Origin: Microtetraspora fusca
GTDB taxonomy: Bacteria; Actinomycetota; Actinomycetes; Streptosporangiales; Streptosporangiaceae
Direction: 5' to 3'
Assembly: GCF_001570365.1 (NCBI RefSeq)
Contig: NZ_BBYK01000061.1
Location: 62,001 to 126,000 of the forward strand
Length of the DNA stretch: 64,000 nucleotides
Part shown: one piece after another, positions 42,964 through 51,687 of the stretch
Position numbering within the stretch: the first letter of the stretch is position 1
How the letters are laid out: every line of letters starts with the position of its first letter
Made by a program: the position numbers and the translations under genes
Notes under the pieces: generated by a model
What the model saw: only the letters and a program-made list of their open reading frames with translations
What the model was told of the DNA's origin: nothing
Database searches by the model: none

Positions 42964-44250
42964 TCACTGCCCGCTGTTCTTGGCGGCGGCGGCCAGCGCC
43001 TGCTGGAACTTGGCGACGTCGTGGTCCTGCTGGAAGAGGCCGACGGCGTCGTTGATCGCGGCGCGCCAGGCGTCGTTCGCGACGACGCCGTGCTGGATGG
43101 AGCCGGCCAGCTTGTCGTTCGACCACTGCTCCAGGTCCCAGGCGAGATAGTCCTGGTAGAGCGACTTGTCGGCGTCCTTGCGGGCCGGGATCGAGCCCTT
43201 CTTGGGGTTGAAGGCGTCCTGGCCCTCCTTGCTGGCGGCGACCTTCAGCCACGCCACCGCGCCGTCCCGGTTGGGAGCGCCCTTGGGCAGGGTGAAGCTG
43301 TCCGACAGCCACATGAAGGTGCCGTCCGTGCCGGGAGAGGCGGCCCAGTCGAAGTCGGTCTTGGACGTCTTGCCGAGGCCGCCGGGGGCCGGGTTGTGGA
43401 AGTAGCCGTAGGCCCAGTCGCCCATGATGTTGAACGCGGCCGCGCCGTCGGCGACCTGCTTGGCCGCCGGCTGCCAGTCCTCCTGGGGCGTCCCGGCGTA
43501 CGACAGGATCGTCTTGAAGTTCTCCAGCGCCTTCGTCACGTTCGCGCCGGACCAGTCGGCGTTCGCCGTCCACAACTGGTTGTACGCGTCGGTGCCGAGC
43601 GAGCCGAGCAGGACGCTCTCCAGCAGGTGGACGGCGGTCCACTGGGAGCCGATGGAGAGCGGGATCTTGCCGGTCTTCTTCACCTTGTCCAGATCGGCGA
43701 TGAACTCGTCGATCGTCGCGGGCGCCGCGGAGACCCCGGCCTCCTTGAGGACCGACGGGTTGAGCCAGAGGATGTTGGACCGGTGGATGTTCACCGGCAC
43801 CGAGTAGACCTGCCCCTGGACCGAGATCTGGTCGATCAGCTCCTGCGGCAGCACGTCCTTCAGCTTGAGCTCGTCATAGAGGAAGTTCAGCGGCTCCAGC
43901 TTGCCCGCCTTGATGTATCCCTGCAGCTCGGCGCCGGCGTGGCCCTGGAAGGTGTCCGGGGGCTGGTTGGCCTGCAGCTTGCTGGCCAGCAGCGCGCGGG
44001 CCTGGTCACCGGAACCGCCCGCGACGGCGGCGTCATAGAACGTGAAGCCGGAATTGTCCTTCTCGAAGATCTCCCGCATGGCCTTCAGCCCGTCGGCCTC
44101 GCCGGGGCCGGTCCACCAGGAGAAGACCTCGACCTTCTTCTGCCCGGACTTCCCGTCACCGGCCGCCTTGTCGTCACCGCCTCCACAGGCCGTGAGGGTG
44201 AGCAGACCCGCCATCGAGACCGCCACGGCCGCCAACCACCGTCGCCTCAT
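42964..44250 (-). CDS. Sugar-binding lipoprotein of ABC importer
   Basis: About 428 residues of the extracellular solute-binding protein family 1. The signal peptide ends in a lipobox (LLTLTACGGG), so the mature protein is lipid-anchored. Aromatic residues typical of sugar pockets are visible (FSWWTGPGEADGL, IMGDWAYGYF). The ATG at 44250 is chosen because the signal peptide starts there (MRRRWLAAVAV) and AAGGGA lies 9 nt upstream. First gene of the operon; the LacI operator at 44301-44316 lies 51 bp ahead. Confidence 0.93.
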   Translation of the reverse strand: MRRRWLAAVAVSMAGLLTLTACGGGDDKAAGDGKSGQKKVEVFSWWTGPGEADGLKAMREIFEKDNSGFTFYDAAVAGGSGDQARALLASKLQANQPPDTFQGHAGAELQGYIKAGKLEPLNFLYDELKLKDVLPQELIDQISVQGQVYSVPVNIHRSNILWLNPSVLKEAGVSAAPATIDEFIADLDKVKKTGKIPLSIGSQWTAVHLLESVLLGSLGTDAYNQLWTANADWSGANVTKALENFKTILSYAGTPQEDWQPAAKQVADGAAAFNIMGDWAYGYFHNPAPGGLGKTSKTDFDWAASPGTDGTFMWLSDSFTLPKGAPNRDGAVAWLKVAASKEGQDAFNPKKGSIPARKDADKSLYQDYLAWDLEQWSNDKLAGSIQHGVVANDAWRAAINDAVGLFQQDHDVAKFQQALAAAAKNSGQ

Positions 44251-44300
44251 CGCACATCCCTTCGGGGTGTGTGGTCGTCGAAAATCCTTACCCCCGAGCA

Positions 44301-44316
44301 CTGACAACGTTGTCAG
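44301..44316. promoter_or_regulatory. LacI operator in front of the sugar ABC operon
   Basis: CTGACAACGTTGTCAG is a perfect 16-bp palindrome containing the same 14-mer as the site before the lacI-type gene (39919-39932). It lies 51 bp before the binding-protein start codon, in the position expected for repression. Confidence 0.88.
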
Positions 44317-44459
44317 CAAGAACCTTTATCAACCCATCTCGCACCGTCGGGCGTCAAGGGATCGGCGGCTACGCGCGGATAACGTCTCCGTATACAGCGC
44401 GACGGAGGGAATCGCCTGTCTCCGGGGTCGTGTTCCTGGCGACTCACCGCCGATGGGAA

Positions 44460-46607
44460 ATGTCAGTGATGCACGTCACACTGACTGCCATGTCTGTGAC
44501 GCCGCGGGGGGCGGGCGCAGGGGCGAGCCCGGAGACACGCCCCACATCAGGATCAGGGTCCTCCTCGGAGCCCGGCGAGCGGTCGGCCGAAGCGCCGCCG
44601 CGCGCCCGGTCCGAGGAGACAGAGCACGGAGGGAGAACGGCCGACACGCCACACAGCGCCGAAGCAACCGAGACAGCGGACGCGGAGCCCGACGGGAAAG
44701 CACCGGACACGGGGCCGGACGGGCAGCCGGAGCCGGACGACCTTCCGGACTTCTCCGATCTCAGCGCCAATATCTGGCACGCGCACGACGAAACGATGCG
44801 GAACATCGGCTTCTTCACCATCGCCCGCAGGTTGCCCGCGCTGATCGTCCAGGCCGTACGCATGGCCTGGGAGGCGAGCCGCCGGGACACGGTCGCCACC
44901 ATCGGCCTCAGCCTCCTCGCCGGCGTCTTCACCGCGTTCGGGCTGCTGGCCACCACCGGCGTGCTCCAGGCACTCCTGGCCGCCGGGCCGACGCCCGAGC
45001 GGGTGCGCGCGGCGCTGCCCGCGCTGCTCGCCGTCGGCGCGGCGGCCACGATACGCACCAGCCTTCAGGCGGGGGCCAACTGGGCGCAGAGCCGCCTCGA
45101 ACCCCAGGTCAGCCGCATCGCCGAGAAACGTCTCTACGGCGTGACCAGCGACGTCCCGCTGGTCCGCTTCGACGACTCCGACTTCCACGACAGCCTGCAG
45201 CGGGCCCGCGCCCGCGGCGTCGACTCCTCCGACGCGGTCGTCGACTCGGCGATCGACGTGCTCACCGCGACGATCGGCCTCGGTGCGGCGGTCGGCGTCC
45301 TCGGTGTCCTCCACCCGGCGCTGCTGCCGCTGCTCGTCCTCGCCGTCCTGCCCGACGCGTGGTCGGCGATCCGCTCCGCCCGGATGCGCTACACCACCAT
45401 GCTGTCGCTCGTCCCCACCTACCGCCGCAAGTGGATCGTCAGCGAGTTGCTCGCCGTGCGGCACACCGCGGCGGAGGTCCGCTCCTTCACCATGCGGGGC
45501 TTCCTGCTCCGGGTCTACGACCGGGTGGCCCGGGCCGAGCAGGCGGTCCTGGTCGCGCTGGCCCGGCGGCAGACGTTCGCCCGCCTCTTCGGCGAGGCGC
45601 TGGGCGGCCTCGGCACCGCCCTGATCTACATCGCGCTCGGGCTGCTCCTCGCGTTCGGCGCGGTGCCGCTCGCCGTGGCCGGCACCGCCGTACTGACGAT
45701 CCGGTCGGGGCAGAACTCGCTCGCGAACCTGCTGTACGCGGTGAACCGGCTCTACGAGAACGGGCTCTACTTCACCGACTTCATCGACTTCTGCGCGGCG
45801 GCCGAGACGGAGCAGGCGCCGGAGCGGCAGGAGGCGCCGCCGGAGACATTCGAGCGGATCACCGTCGAGGACGCCACGTTCCGCTATCCCGGGGCGGAGA
45901 AGCCGGCCCTGCGCGGCGTGTCGATCCGGATCGACCGCGGCGAGGTCGTCGCGCTCGTCGGCGAGAACGGCTCGGGCAAGACCACCCTGTCCCGGATCCT
46001 GGCCGGCCTGTACCTCCCGGAGGGGGGCCGGGTCCTGTGGGACGACACCGACCTGAGCCGCGTGGACCCGCACCTGCTGCGCGGGCGGATCGCGGTGATC
46101 GCCCAGGACCACAGCCACTGGCCGCTCAACGCGCGGCACAACATCACGATGGGCACCGAGAAGGGCGAGGAGGCACTACGCCGGGCGGCAGAGGTGGCCG
46201 GGGCCGACGAGGTCATCGCCGAGCTGCCGCAGGGCTACCAAACGCTGCTCGACAAGCGGTTCAAGGACGGCCAGGAGCTGTCGGGGGGCCAGTGGCAGCG
46301 GATCGCGGTCGCGCGCGGCTTCTACCGGGACGCGCCGCTGCTGATCTGCGACGAGCCCACGGCCGCGCTCGACGCGCGCGCCGAGCACGCGCTCTTCGAA
46401 CGGATCAGGCAGCACGCCGACGGGCGCACGGTGCTCCTCATCACGCACCGGCTGGCGAGCGTCCGCTACGCCGACCGGATCTACGTGCTCGACCACGGGC
46501 AGGTCGCCGAGCACGGCACGCACGACGAGCTCATGACGCTCTCCGGCATCTACGCCGAGCTGTACAACCTCCAAGCCGAGGCGTACCGCGTGACCACCAC
46601 CGCCTGA
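44460..46607 (+). CDS. ABC exporter, fused permease-ATPase
   Basis: About 715 residues. An acidic, Ser/Pro/Gly-rich tail of roughly 90 residues comes first, then a six-helix membrane domain (IGLSLLAGVFTAFGLLATTG and others) and an ATPase domain. Walker A is GENGSGKTTLSR, the signature is LSGGQWQRIAVARG and Walker B is LLICDEPTAALD; the H-loop is in LLITHRLASV. It is an exporter half-transporter that should dimerise. ATG 44460 is used; ATG 44469 and 44490 are in frame and would only shorten the tail. No partner gene or peptide precursor is evident, so the substrate is unknown. Confidence 0.88.
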   Translation: MSVMHVTLTAMSVTPRGAGAGASPETRPTSGSGSSSEPGERSAEAPPRARSEETEHGGRTADTPHSAEATETADAEPDGKAPDTGPDGQPEPDDLPDFSDLSANIWHAHDETMRNIGFFTIARRLPALIVQAVRMAWEASRRDTVATIGLSLLAGVFTAFGLLATTGVLQALLAAGPTPERVRAALPALLAVGAAATIRTSLQAGANWAQSRLEPQVSRIAEKRLYGVTSDVPLVRFDDSDFHDSLQRARARGVDSSDAVVDSAIDVLTATIGLGAAVGVLGVLHPALLPLLVLAVLPDAWSAIRSARMRYTTMLSLVPTYRRKWIVSELLAVRHTAAEVRSFTMRGFLLRVYDRVARAEQAVLVALARRQTFARLFGEALGGLGTALIYIALGLLLAFGAVPLAVAGTAVLTIRSGQNSLANLLYAVNRLYENGLYFTDFIDFCAAAETEQAPERQEAPPETFERITVEDATFRYPGAEKPALRGVSIRIDRGEVVALVGENGSGKTTLSRILAGLYLPEGGRVLWDDTDLSRVDPHLLRGRIAVIAQDHSHWPLNARHNITMGTEKGEEALRRAAEVAGADEVIAELPQGYQTLLDKRFKDGQELSGGQWQRIAVARGFYRDAPLLICDEPTAALDARAEHALFERIRQHADGRTVLLITHRLASVRYADRIYVLDHGQVAEHGTHDELMTLSGIYAELYNLQAEAYRVTTTA

Positions 46608-46626
46608 CCATGTAGACCGAGACAAG

Positions 46627-46666
46627 GCCCGGCCCGGGGACGGCGGACGCCGTCCCCGGGCCGGGC
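46627..46666. terminator. 18-bp stem terminator between convergent genes
   Basis: GCCCGGCCCGGGGACGGC (46627-46644) and GCCGTCCCCGGGCCGGGC (46649-46666) pair perfectly around GGAC. It lies between the ABC exporter (plus) and the MerR gene (minus) and can serve both. Confidence 0.85.
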
Positions 46667-46724
46667 GTCCTGGTGATCAAGTCGCCATCGGATCGTCCCG
46701 ACAGCAGGGCCTGTCGGGGGCCGG

Positions 46725-47129
46725 TCAGGAGACGTGCTCGCCCTCGCGCTCGCAGAGCCCGTCGGGGATGGCCAGCACGTCCTTGTAGAACTGGACCTTG
46801 CGCTTGATCGCCCCCTGCTGCCGTCGCAGGTCGGCGATCTTGTCCTCGACGGCCTGGTCGTGCGCCTCAAGCAGGGCGATCCGGTCGCTGATCGTGTGCT
46901 CGCCCGCGCGGGTGAGCTCGGCGAAGCGCAGCATCTCGGCGATCGGCATCCCGGTGTCCCGCAGGCAGCGGACCATGCCGAGCCAGCCGATGTCGCCGTC
47001 GCTGAAGCGGCGCTGCCCCGCGGCGTTGCGCTCGATCGGCTCCAGCAGCCCGATGCGCTCGTAATAGCGGAGCGTGTCCAGGCTGAATCCGGTCTCCTCG
47101 GCGGCCTGTCCCGGTGTGTAGGCGGTCAC
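46725..47129 (-). CDS. MerR-family transcriptional regulator
   Basis: 134 residues: a winged helix (TPGQAAEETGFSLDTLRYYERIGLL), then RFSDGDIGWLGMVRCLRDTGM and a C-terminal coiled coil with AIKRKVQFYKDVL. No metal-binding cysteines are seen at the usual positions, so an organic or redox signal is more likely. The GTG at 47129 coincides with the predicted transcription start of the promoter at 47137-47167, so the mRNA is probably leaderless. It most likely activates the divergent aldo-keto reductase gene and controls itself. Confidence 0.9.
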   Translation of the reverse strand: MTAYTPGQAAEETGFSLDTLRYYERIGLLEPIERNAAGQRRFSDGDIGWLGMVRCLRDTGMPIAEMLRFAELTRAGEHTISDRIALLEAHDQAVEDKIADLRRQQGAIKRKVQFYKDVLAIPDGLCEREGEHVS

Positions 47130-47136
47130 GCCTCCG

Positions 47137-47167
47137 ATCGTGACACGTGGAGCGTGCTCCAGGTCAA
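47137..47167 (-). promoter_or_regulatory. MerR-type promoter of the merR gene
   Basis: Minus strand: TTGACC (-35, 47162-47167), a 19-bp spacer containing TGGAGC-N2-GCTCCA (47148-47161), then CACGAT (-10, 47137-47142). The long spacer with a dyad is the hallmark of MerR-controlled promoters. The start codon follows 7 bp later. Confidence 0.7.
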
Positions 47168-47318
47168 GCCGACCGGGCGGCGTCACGATCCGCGTAACGC
47201 CTTCCGTCGCGGGTTTCCCGTCCATCGTTGCCATGCTCCGGCCGGGGCGCGGCGCCGTGGAGGGTGGCCGCCGAGTGTCGGTTCGGCGGCCGGCGACCTG
47301 TACACCGACGGTGGCAGG

Positions 47319-47349
47319 TTGCGCTGGAGTGCACTCCACCGTGCAGCGT
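47319..47349 (+). promoter_or_regulatory. MerR-type promoter of the aldo-keto reductase gene
   Basis: Plus strand: TTGCGC (-35, 47319-47324), a 19-bp spacer starting with the perfect palindrome TGGAGTGCACTCCA (47325-47338), then CAGCGT (-10, 47344-47349). The geometry matches the merR promoter exactly, and the ATG at 47357 is again where transcription would start. Confidence 0.75.
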
Positions 47350-47356
47350 GTACGCC

Positions 47357-48268
47357 ATGAAACTCGCGTTGGGCACCATCCCGTTCGGCACCACCGTGGA
47401 CGAGGCCACCTCGTTCGCGATCCTGGACCGGTTCGCCGAGAGCGGCGGCACGATCGTGGACACCTCGAACAACTACCCCTTCTGGATCCCGGGAGCGACC
47501 GGGGACGAGAGCGAGCGCACGGTCGGCCGGTGGCTCGCCTCGCGCCGCCTACGCGACCGGATCACGGTGAGCACCAAGTGCGGGGCGCGTCCCACCGTCC
47601 CCGGCGACATGACGCTCGACTCAGCCGAGGGCCTCTCCGCGGCCGTCATCCGCGAGGCGGCCGAGGGCAGCCTGCGCCGGCTCGGCCTCGACCGCCTCGG
47701 CGTCTACTGGGCGCACATCGAGGACCGTTCCGTCCCGTTGGAGGAGACCGTCGAGGCGTTCGGCGAGCTGGCGGCATCGGGCAAGGTCGGCATGCTCGGC
47801 GCGAGCAACCATTTCGTCTGGCGGGTCGAGCGGGCCCGGCGGATCGCCGCCGACCTCGGCCAAACGCCGTACACCTGCCTCCAACTGCGCCATTCCTACC
47901 TGCGCCCGCGTCCGGGCGTTCGACTGCCGGAAGGCGGCCACGTCCAGGTGACCGAGGAGACCCTGGACTACGTGCGCTCGGAGCCGGACCTGACGCTCTG
48001 GGTCTACTCGTCGCTGCTCTCGGGCGCGTACGCCGCCAAGCCGCTGCCGGAGCCGTACGACCACCCCGGGACGGCCCGGCGGCTCGCCGCGCTGGACGGC
48101 GTGGCGCGCGAGCTGGGTGCGACCCGCAACCAGGTCGTCCTGGCCTGGCTGCGTGCCCAGGGCATCCTGCCGATCGTGGGGGCCAGCTCGGTGGCCCAGC
48201 TCGACGAGCTGCTGGTCGAGGTGGACCTGGACCCGGCGTTGCGCGCCCGGCTGGACGAGGCCGCCTGA
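47357..48268 (+). CDS. Aldo/keto reductase
   Basis: 303 residues of the AKR (beta/alpha)8 fold. The tetrad is visible as D and Y in TIVDTSNNYPFW, K in VSTKCGARP and H in VYWAHIEDRS; the NADPH end is PIVGASSVAQLDELL. It should reduce aldehydes or ketones with NADPH. Expression is predicted to be MerR-dependent from a leaderless promoter, which suggests a detoxification role against a reactive carbonyl or xenobiotic. Confidence 0.92.
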   Translation: MKLALGTIPFGTTVDEATSFAILDRFAESGGTIVDTSNNYPFWIPGATGDESERTVGRWLASRRLRDRITVSTKCGARPTVPGDMTLDSAEGLSAAVIREAAEGSLRRLGLDRLGVYWAHIEDRSVPLEETVEAFGELAASGKVGMLGASNHFVWRVERARRIAADLGQTPYTCLQLRHSYLRPRPGVRLPEGGHVQVTEETLDYVRSEPDLTLWVYSSLLSGAYAAKPLPEPYDHPGTARRLAALDGVARELGATRNQVVLAWLRAQGILPIVGASSVAQLDELLVEVDLDPALRARLDEAA

Positions 48269-48408
48269 CCTCCGCGCGGCAGCGTGGCGAACGCCGGGCG
48301 GTCGGCACGCGGTCAGCCCCCCGCCCGGCACGTACGGCCGACCCCGGTCAGCCCTCGTCCGGGTCGGCAACGCGTGGCGACTACCGCCCATGGCTCGCGG
48401 GTCCTGCC

Positions 48409-49110
48409 CTAGGACGGCTCGGCCTCGGACTCGCGGTCGGCGGGCGCGGGCTCGGCCGACCCGGAGAGGTGCTCGGACAGGTAGCGGCGGACCAGGCGCT
48501 TGCACTCGGCGATCAGGTCCGGGTCGCCCTGCGGGTGGGCGCGGAAAGCGAGCTTGAGCACGGCGTCGGCCGCCTCGACCGCGACGATGAACACCCGGCC
48601 GAGCCCCTCGCTCCTGGGGGCGCCGAGCAGTTCGATGGTGAGCGAGCGCAGCCGGTCGGCCACGATGACGTTGTTCTCCAGCGCCCGGTCGAGCATCCGC
48701 CGCGTTTCGGGCAGCGGGGGGCCGCCGGGCGTCGTCAGTATCTCGCCGAAGTCGACCACGGCGAAGCCCGGCGTCGTCCGTTTCATCTCGACGAACTCGT
48801 CGATGAACAGATCCACGGCCTCGGTCCAGTCCCGCAGGGCGACCCCCGCCACCCTGGCGGCCAACCGGTCGAGGAAGGCGTCGAGGTTGCGCAGGGCGAG
48901 TGCCCGGACAAGTCCCTGCTTGTCAGGGAAGAACTGGTAGAAGGTCCCGATGGGCACCTCTGCCCGGCGGGCGACCTCCTTGGTCGTGAGCTGCTCGTAG
49001 CCGACCTCGTCGAGCAACAGGGCGCACTCGTCCAGCATCCGCTCGACCCGTTCGAGGCTGCGGCGCTGGGAGGGGCGGCGGCGCAGCGTTCCACCCGCGG
49101 CGTTCGTCAT
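48409..49110 (-). CDS. TetR-family transcriptional regulator
   Basis: About 233 residues: helix-turn-helix LTTKEVARRAEVPIGTFYQFFPDKQGLVRAL, then a helical ligand domain. The ATG at 49110 is preferred over the far upstream start at 49164 because the latter would cover the shared promoter region. It is divergent from the GH1 gene with 70 bp between starts. The Ala/Glu/Pro-rich last 15 residues look disordered. The ligand is unknown. Confidence 0.9.
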   Translation of the reverse strand: MTNAAGGTLRRRPSQRRSLERVERMLDECALLLDEVGYEQLTTKEVARRAEVPIGTFYQFFPDKQGLVRALALRNLDAFLDRLAARVAGVALRDWTEAVDLFIDEFVEMKRTTPGFAVVDFGEILTTPGGPPLPETRRMLDRALENNVIVADRLRSLTIELLGAPRSEGLGRVFIVAVEAADAVLKLAFRAHPQGDPDLIAECKRLVRRYLSEHLSGSAEPAPADRESEAEPS

Positions 49111-49149
49111 TCGCCCATTCTCTACCGCCCGGATGTCCTGCGCGTTAAC

Positions 49150-49162
49150 CTGAGCGTCACTC
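49150..49162. promoter_or_regulatory. Candidate TetR operator
   Basis: TGAGCGTCACTCA has inverted TGAG/CTCA arms and lies between the divergent TetR and GH1 genes, 18 bp before the GH1 ATG. Confidence 0.35.
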
Positions 49163-49180
49163 ATATCCGAAAGGGTGACA

Positions 49181-50461
49181 ATGTTCCTCTGGGGTACGGC
49201 TACCGCCTCCTATCAGATCGAGGGCGCGGTCTCCGAGGACGGACGCGGCGTCTCGATCTGGGACACGTTCTCTCACGAACCCGGCCGGGTCCGGGACGGG
49301 CACACCGGCGACGTGGCCTGCGACCACTACCATCGCTGGCCCGAGGACGTCGCGCTGATGGCCGACGCGGGGCTCAACGCGTACCGCTTCTCCGTCGCGT
49401 GGCCGCGGATCCAGCCCGCCGGGCGCGGCGCGGTCAACCAGGCCGGGCTCGACTTCTACGACCGGCTGGTGGACGGCCTGTGCGAGAAGGGGATCACCCC
49501 CGCGCTGACGCTGTTCCACTGGGACCTCCCCCAGGCGCTGGAGGACGAGGGCGGCTGGCTCAACCGCGACACACCCCGATATTTCGCGGATTACGCGGCC
49601 ATCGTGGCGGAGCGGTTGGCCGACCGGGTTCCGATGTGGATCACGCTCAACGAACCGTTCGTCCACATGACGTTCGGGTATGCCCTCGGCGCCCACGCGC
49701 CGGGCCGGACGCTGTTCCTCGACGCCCTCCCCGTGGCGCATCACCAGCTCCTCGGCCACGGCCTCGCCGTGTCCGCGCTGCGGGCGAACGGCGCGGAGCA
49801 GGTGCTGATCACGAACAACTGCACGCCGGTGTGGCCCGCCTCGGACGCCCCCGAGGACCTCGCCGCCGCCGAGGCGTACGACGCCCTGCACAACCGCCTG
49901 TTCAACGACCCGCTCTTCGTCGGCTCATATCCCGATTTTTCGGCGTTCGGGGTGGAAGAGCTGGATTTCGTCCGCGACGGGGACCTGGAGACGATCGGGC
50001 AGCCGCTCGACGGTCTGGGGATCAACTACTACAACCCCACCCGCATCTCCGCCCCCTCCACCGACGCGCTGCCGTTCGACGACGCCGGCATCACCGGCTA
50101 CCCGACCACGGCGTTCGGCTGGCCGGTCGTCCCCGACAGCCTGCGCGAACTGCTCGTCTCCCTCAAGACGAGGTACGGCGCGGCCCTCCCGCCCGTCTAC
50201 ATCACCGAGAACGGCTGCTCGTACGAGGGCATCGACGACCAGGAGCGGATCGACTACCTCGACGGCCACATCGCGGCGGTCAGGCAGGCCCAGGCCGAGG
50301 GTGTTGACGTCCGCGGCTACTTCGTCTGGTCCCTGCTCGACAACTTCGAGTGGGCCGAGGGATACCACCAGCGGTTCGGCCTGGTTCACGTCGACTTCGC
50401 CACCCAGGAGCGCACCCCGAAGGCCAGCTACCACTGGCTGAAGCGGCTGATCGCCGGGTGA
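49181..50461 (+). CDS. GH1 family beta-glucosidase
   Basis: About 426 residues of glycoside hydrolase family 1. The acid/base Glu is in WITLNEPFVH, the nucleophile in YITENGCSYE; the start FLWGTATASYQIEGA and the end KASYHWLKRLI are typical. No signal peptide, so it is cytosolic and hydrolyses imported beta-glucosides. The ATG at 49181 follows AAAGG by 7 nt; a GTG at 49175 is too close to that site. It may work with the CUT1 importer upstream, but it lacks the LacI palindrome and is instead next to a TetR regulator. Confidence 0.93.
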   Translation: MFLWGTATASYQIEGAVSEDGRGVSIWDTFSHEPGRVRDGHTGDVACDHYHRWPEDVALMADAGLNAYRFSVAWPRIQPAGRGAVNQAGLDFYDRLVDGLCEKGITPALTLFHWDLPQALEDEGGWLNRDTPRYFADYAAIVAERLADRVPMWITLNEPFVHMTFGYALGAHAPGRTLFLDALPVAHHQLLGHGLAVSALRANGAEQVLITNNCTPVWPASDAPEDLAAAEAYDALHNRLFNDPLFVGSYPDFSAFGVEELDFVRDGDLETIGQPLDGLGINYYNPTRISAPSTDALPFDDAGITGYPTTAFGWPVVPDSLRELLVSLKTRYGAALPPVYITENGCSYEGIDDQERIDYLDGHIAAVRQAQAEGVDVRGYFVWSLLDNFEWAEGYHQRFGLVHVDFATQERTPKASYHWLKRLIAG

Positions 50462-50548
50462 CCCGCACGGCGTCCGAAGCCGCGCTTCCACGTGGCCGTC
50501 CTCGGATGCTCGGCGGGCCCGCCCGCACGGCACGGGCCGTACGCGGGG

Positions 50549-51433
50549 TCAGAGCACGGAGACGTGGACGTGGTCGTAGTGGTTGGCGGTGATGCCCCCG
50601 CGGTCGGACATCATCCGCCAGCCCGCGCCGGTACGCATGTCGTAGAAGCGCTGCTGCCAGATGATGTACATGATCCCGTACTTGTCGGCATTGGCGATGC
50701 ACCATGCCGCCAGGGCGTCGCCGCGCGCCTTGGCCGCGGGGTCGGGCATCCGGCCGTTGCTCATCATGAAGTCGCAGGCCCGGCCCTTGCCGTGCTCCCC
50801 CGGGTCGCCGACGCGCAGGCACCCCACGCCGAACGGCATCGGGAAGTTCTGCATGACCGCGGCTCGCACGTCGATCAGGCGCTGGGTGAGGCCGGACGAC
50901 GAGCCGGGGGTCTGGAAGCCGAACTTGGCCAGCTTCTGCTCGACCTCGCCCTGCTTGGCCTTCAGCTCCTTGATGTGCTTTTCCAGCTGGGCGATCTTCC
51001 CGTCGGCGTCCTTCGCCGCCTTCTTCTGCTCGGCGATCAGCGTCTTGATCGAGGTGACCCGCTCGGTCTTCTCGCTGGAGAGGTACGAGACGATCGAGTA
51101 GGCGCCGAGGTCGGCCTGCGGCATCAGCAACTGGGAGTCGTCGAGCACTCCACCCATGTACGCGGTCTGGGCGAACATCGTCAGCTTGCGCTCGGCGGCG
51201 GCCAGAGAGCGCTTGAGCTGCCTCACCCGGCCGGAGGAGTTCTCCGCGAGCTTCTTGGTGTCCTCAAGGCTGATGATCTCGCCGCGGTATGCCTTGGTGA
51301 GCTCGGCGGCCTCCTCGCGGAGCTTCTTGAGCTTGGCCTGCTCGTCCGGCGCGGCCTGCGCGCCGGGGGTGGCGAGCGTGCCGAGGAGCGCGGTGAACAC
51401 CACCGCCAGGCCGACCCAGCGCCCCGGTTGCAC
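50549..51433 (-). CDS. Secreted coiled-coil protein with LAS-like metallopeptidase C-terminus
   Basis: 294 residues. A signal peptide (GLAVVFTALLGTLATPGAQA) is followed by two long coiled coils (about 30-80 and 120-170; KDADGKIAQLEKHIKELKAK). A C-terminal domain follows with GEHGKGRACDFMM and NHYDHVHVSVL. The spaced H, D and H...H residues resemble the zinc site of LAS (M15/M23-like) peptidases and the ARB_07466-type C-terminal domain. The GTG at 51433 has GGGGAGG upstream. A role in peptidoglycan turnover, as for coiled-coil regulators of cell-wall hydrolases, is inferred. Confidence 0.8.
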   Translation of the reverse strand: MQPGRWVGLAVVFTALLGTLATPGAQAAPDEQAKLKKLREEAAELTKAYRGEIISLEDTKKLAENSSGRVRQLKRSLAAAERKLTMFAQTAYMGGVLDDSQLLMPQADLGAYSIVSYLSSEKTERVTSIKTLIAEQKKAAKDADGKIAQLEKHIKELKAKQGEVEQKLAKFGFQTPGSSSGLTQRLIDVRAAVMQNFPMPFGVGCLRVGDPGEHGKGRACDFMMSNGRMPDPAAKARGDALAAWCIANADKYGIMYIIWQQRFYDMRTGAGWRMMSDRGGITANHYDHVHVSVL

Positions 51434-51687
51434 GTGATCCTCCCCTGCAGACGGTCCGAAACTATAGAAGGTGATCAAGATGGTTGCCACCTGAACGGGG
51501 GATCCTGTCCGGCTTTTACGGCGTTTGCCGGATTTGACCGGATATGGAGCGGCTTGCCAGCTCCGACAGAACATGATTCGGTCCCAATGGCGGCCGGGTA
51601 CTTGTCCCGTGACGCCACGGCACACACACTGTGTACCAACCAAGCATTCGCTCAAATGAGGCACGCCCGACCGGGAGGCGGACCACC

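Noticed and set aside
44460-46607. RiPP or lantibiotic export cluster around the ABC exporter
   Set aside because: No precursor peptide, modifying enzyme or C39 protease domain is seen near the exporter.
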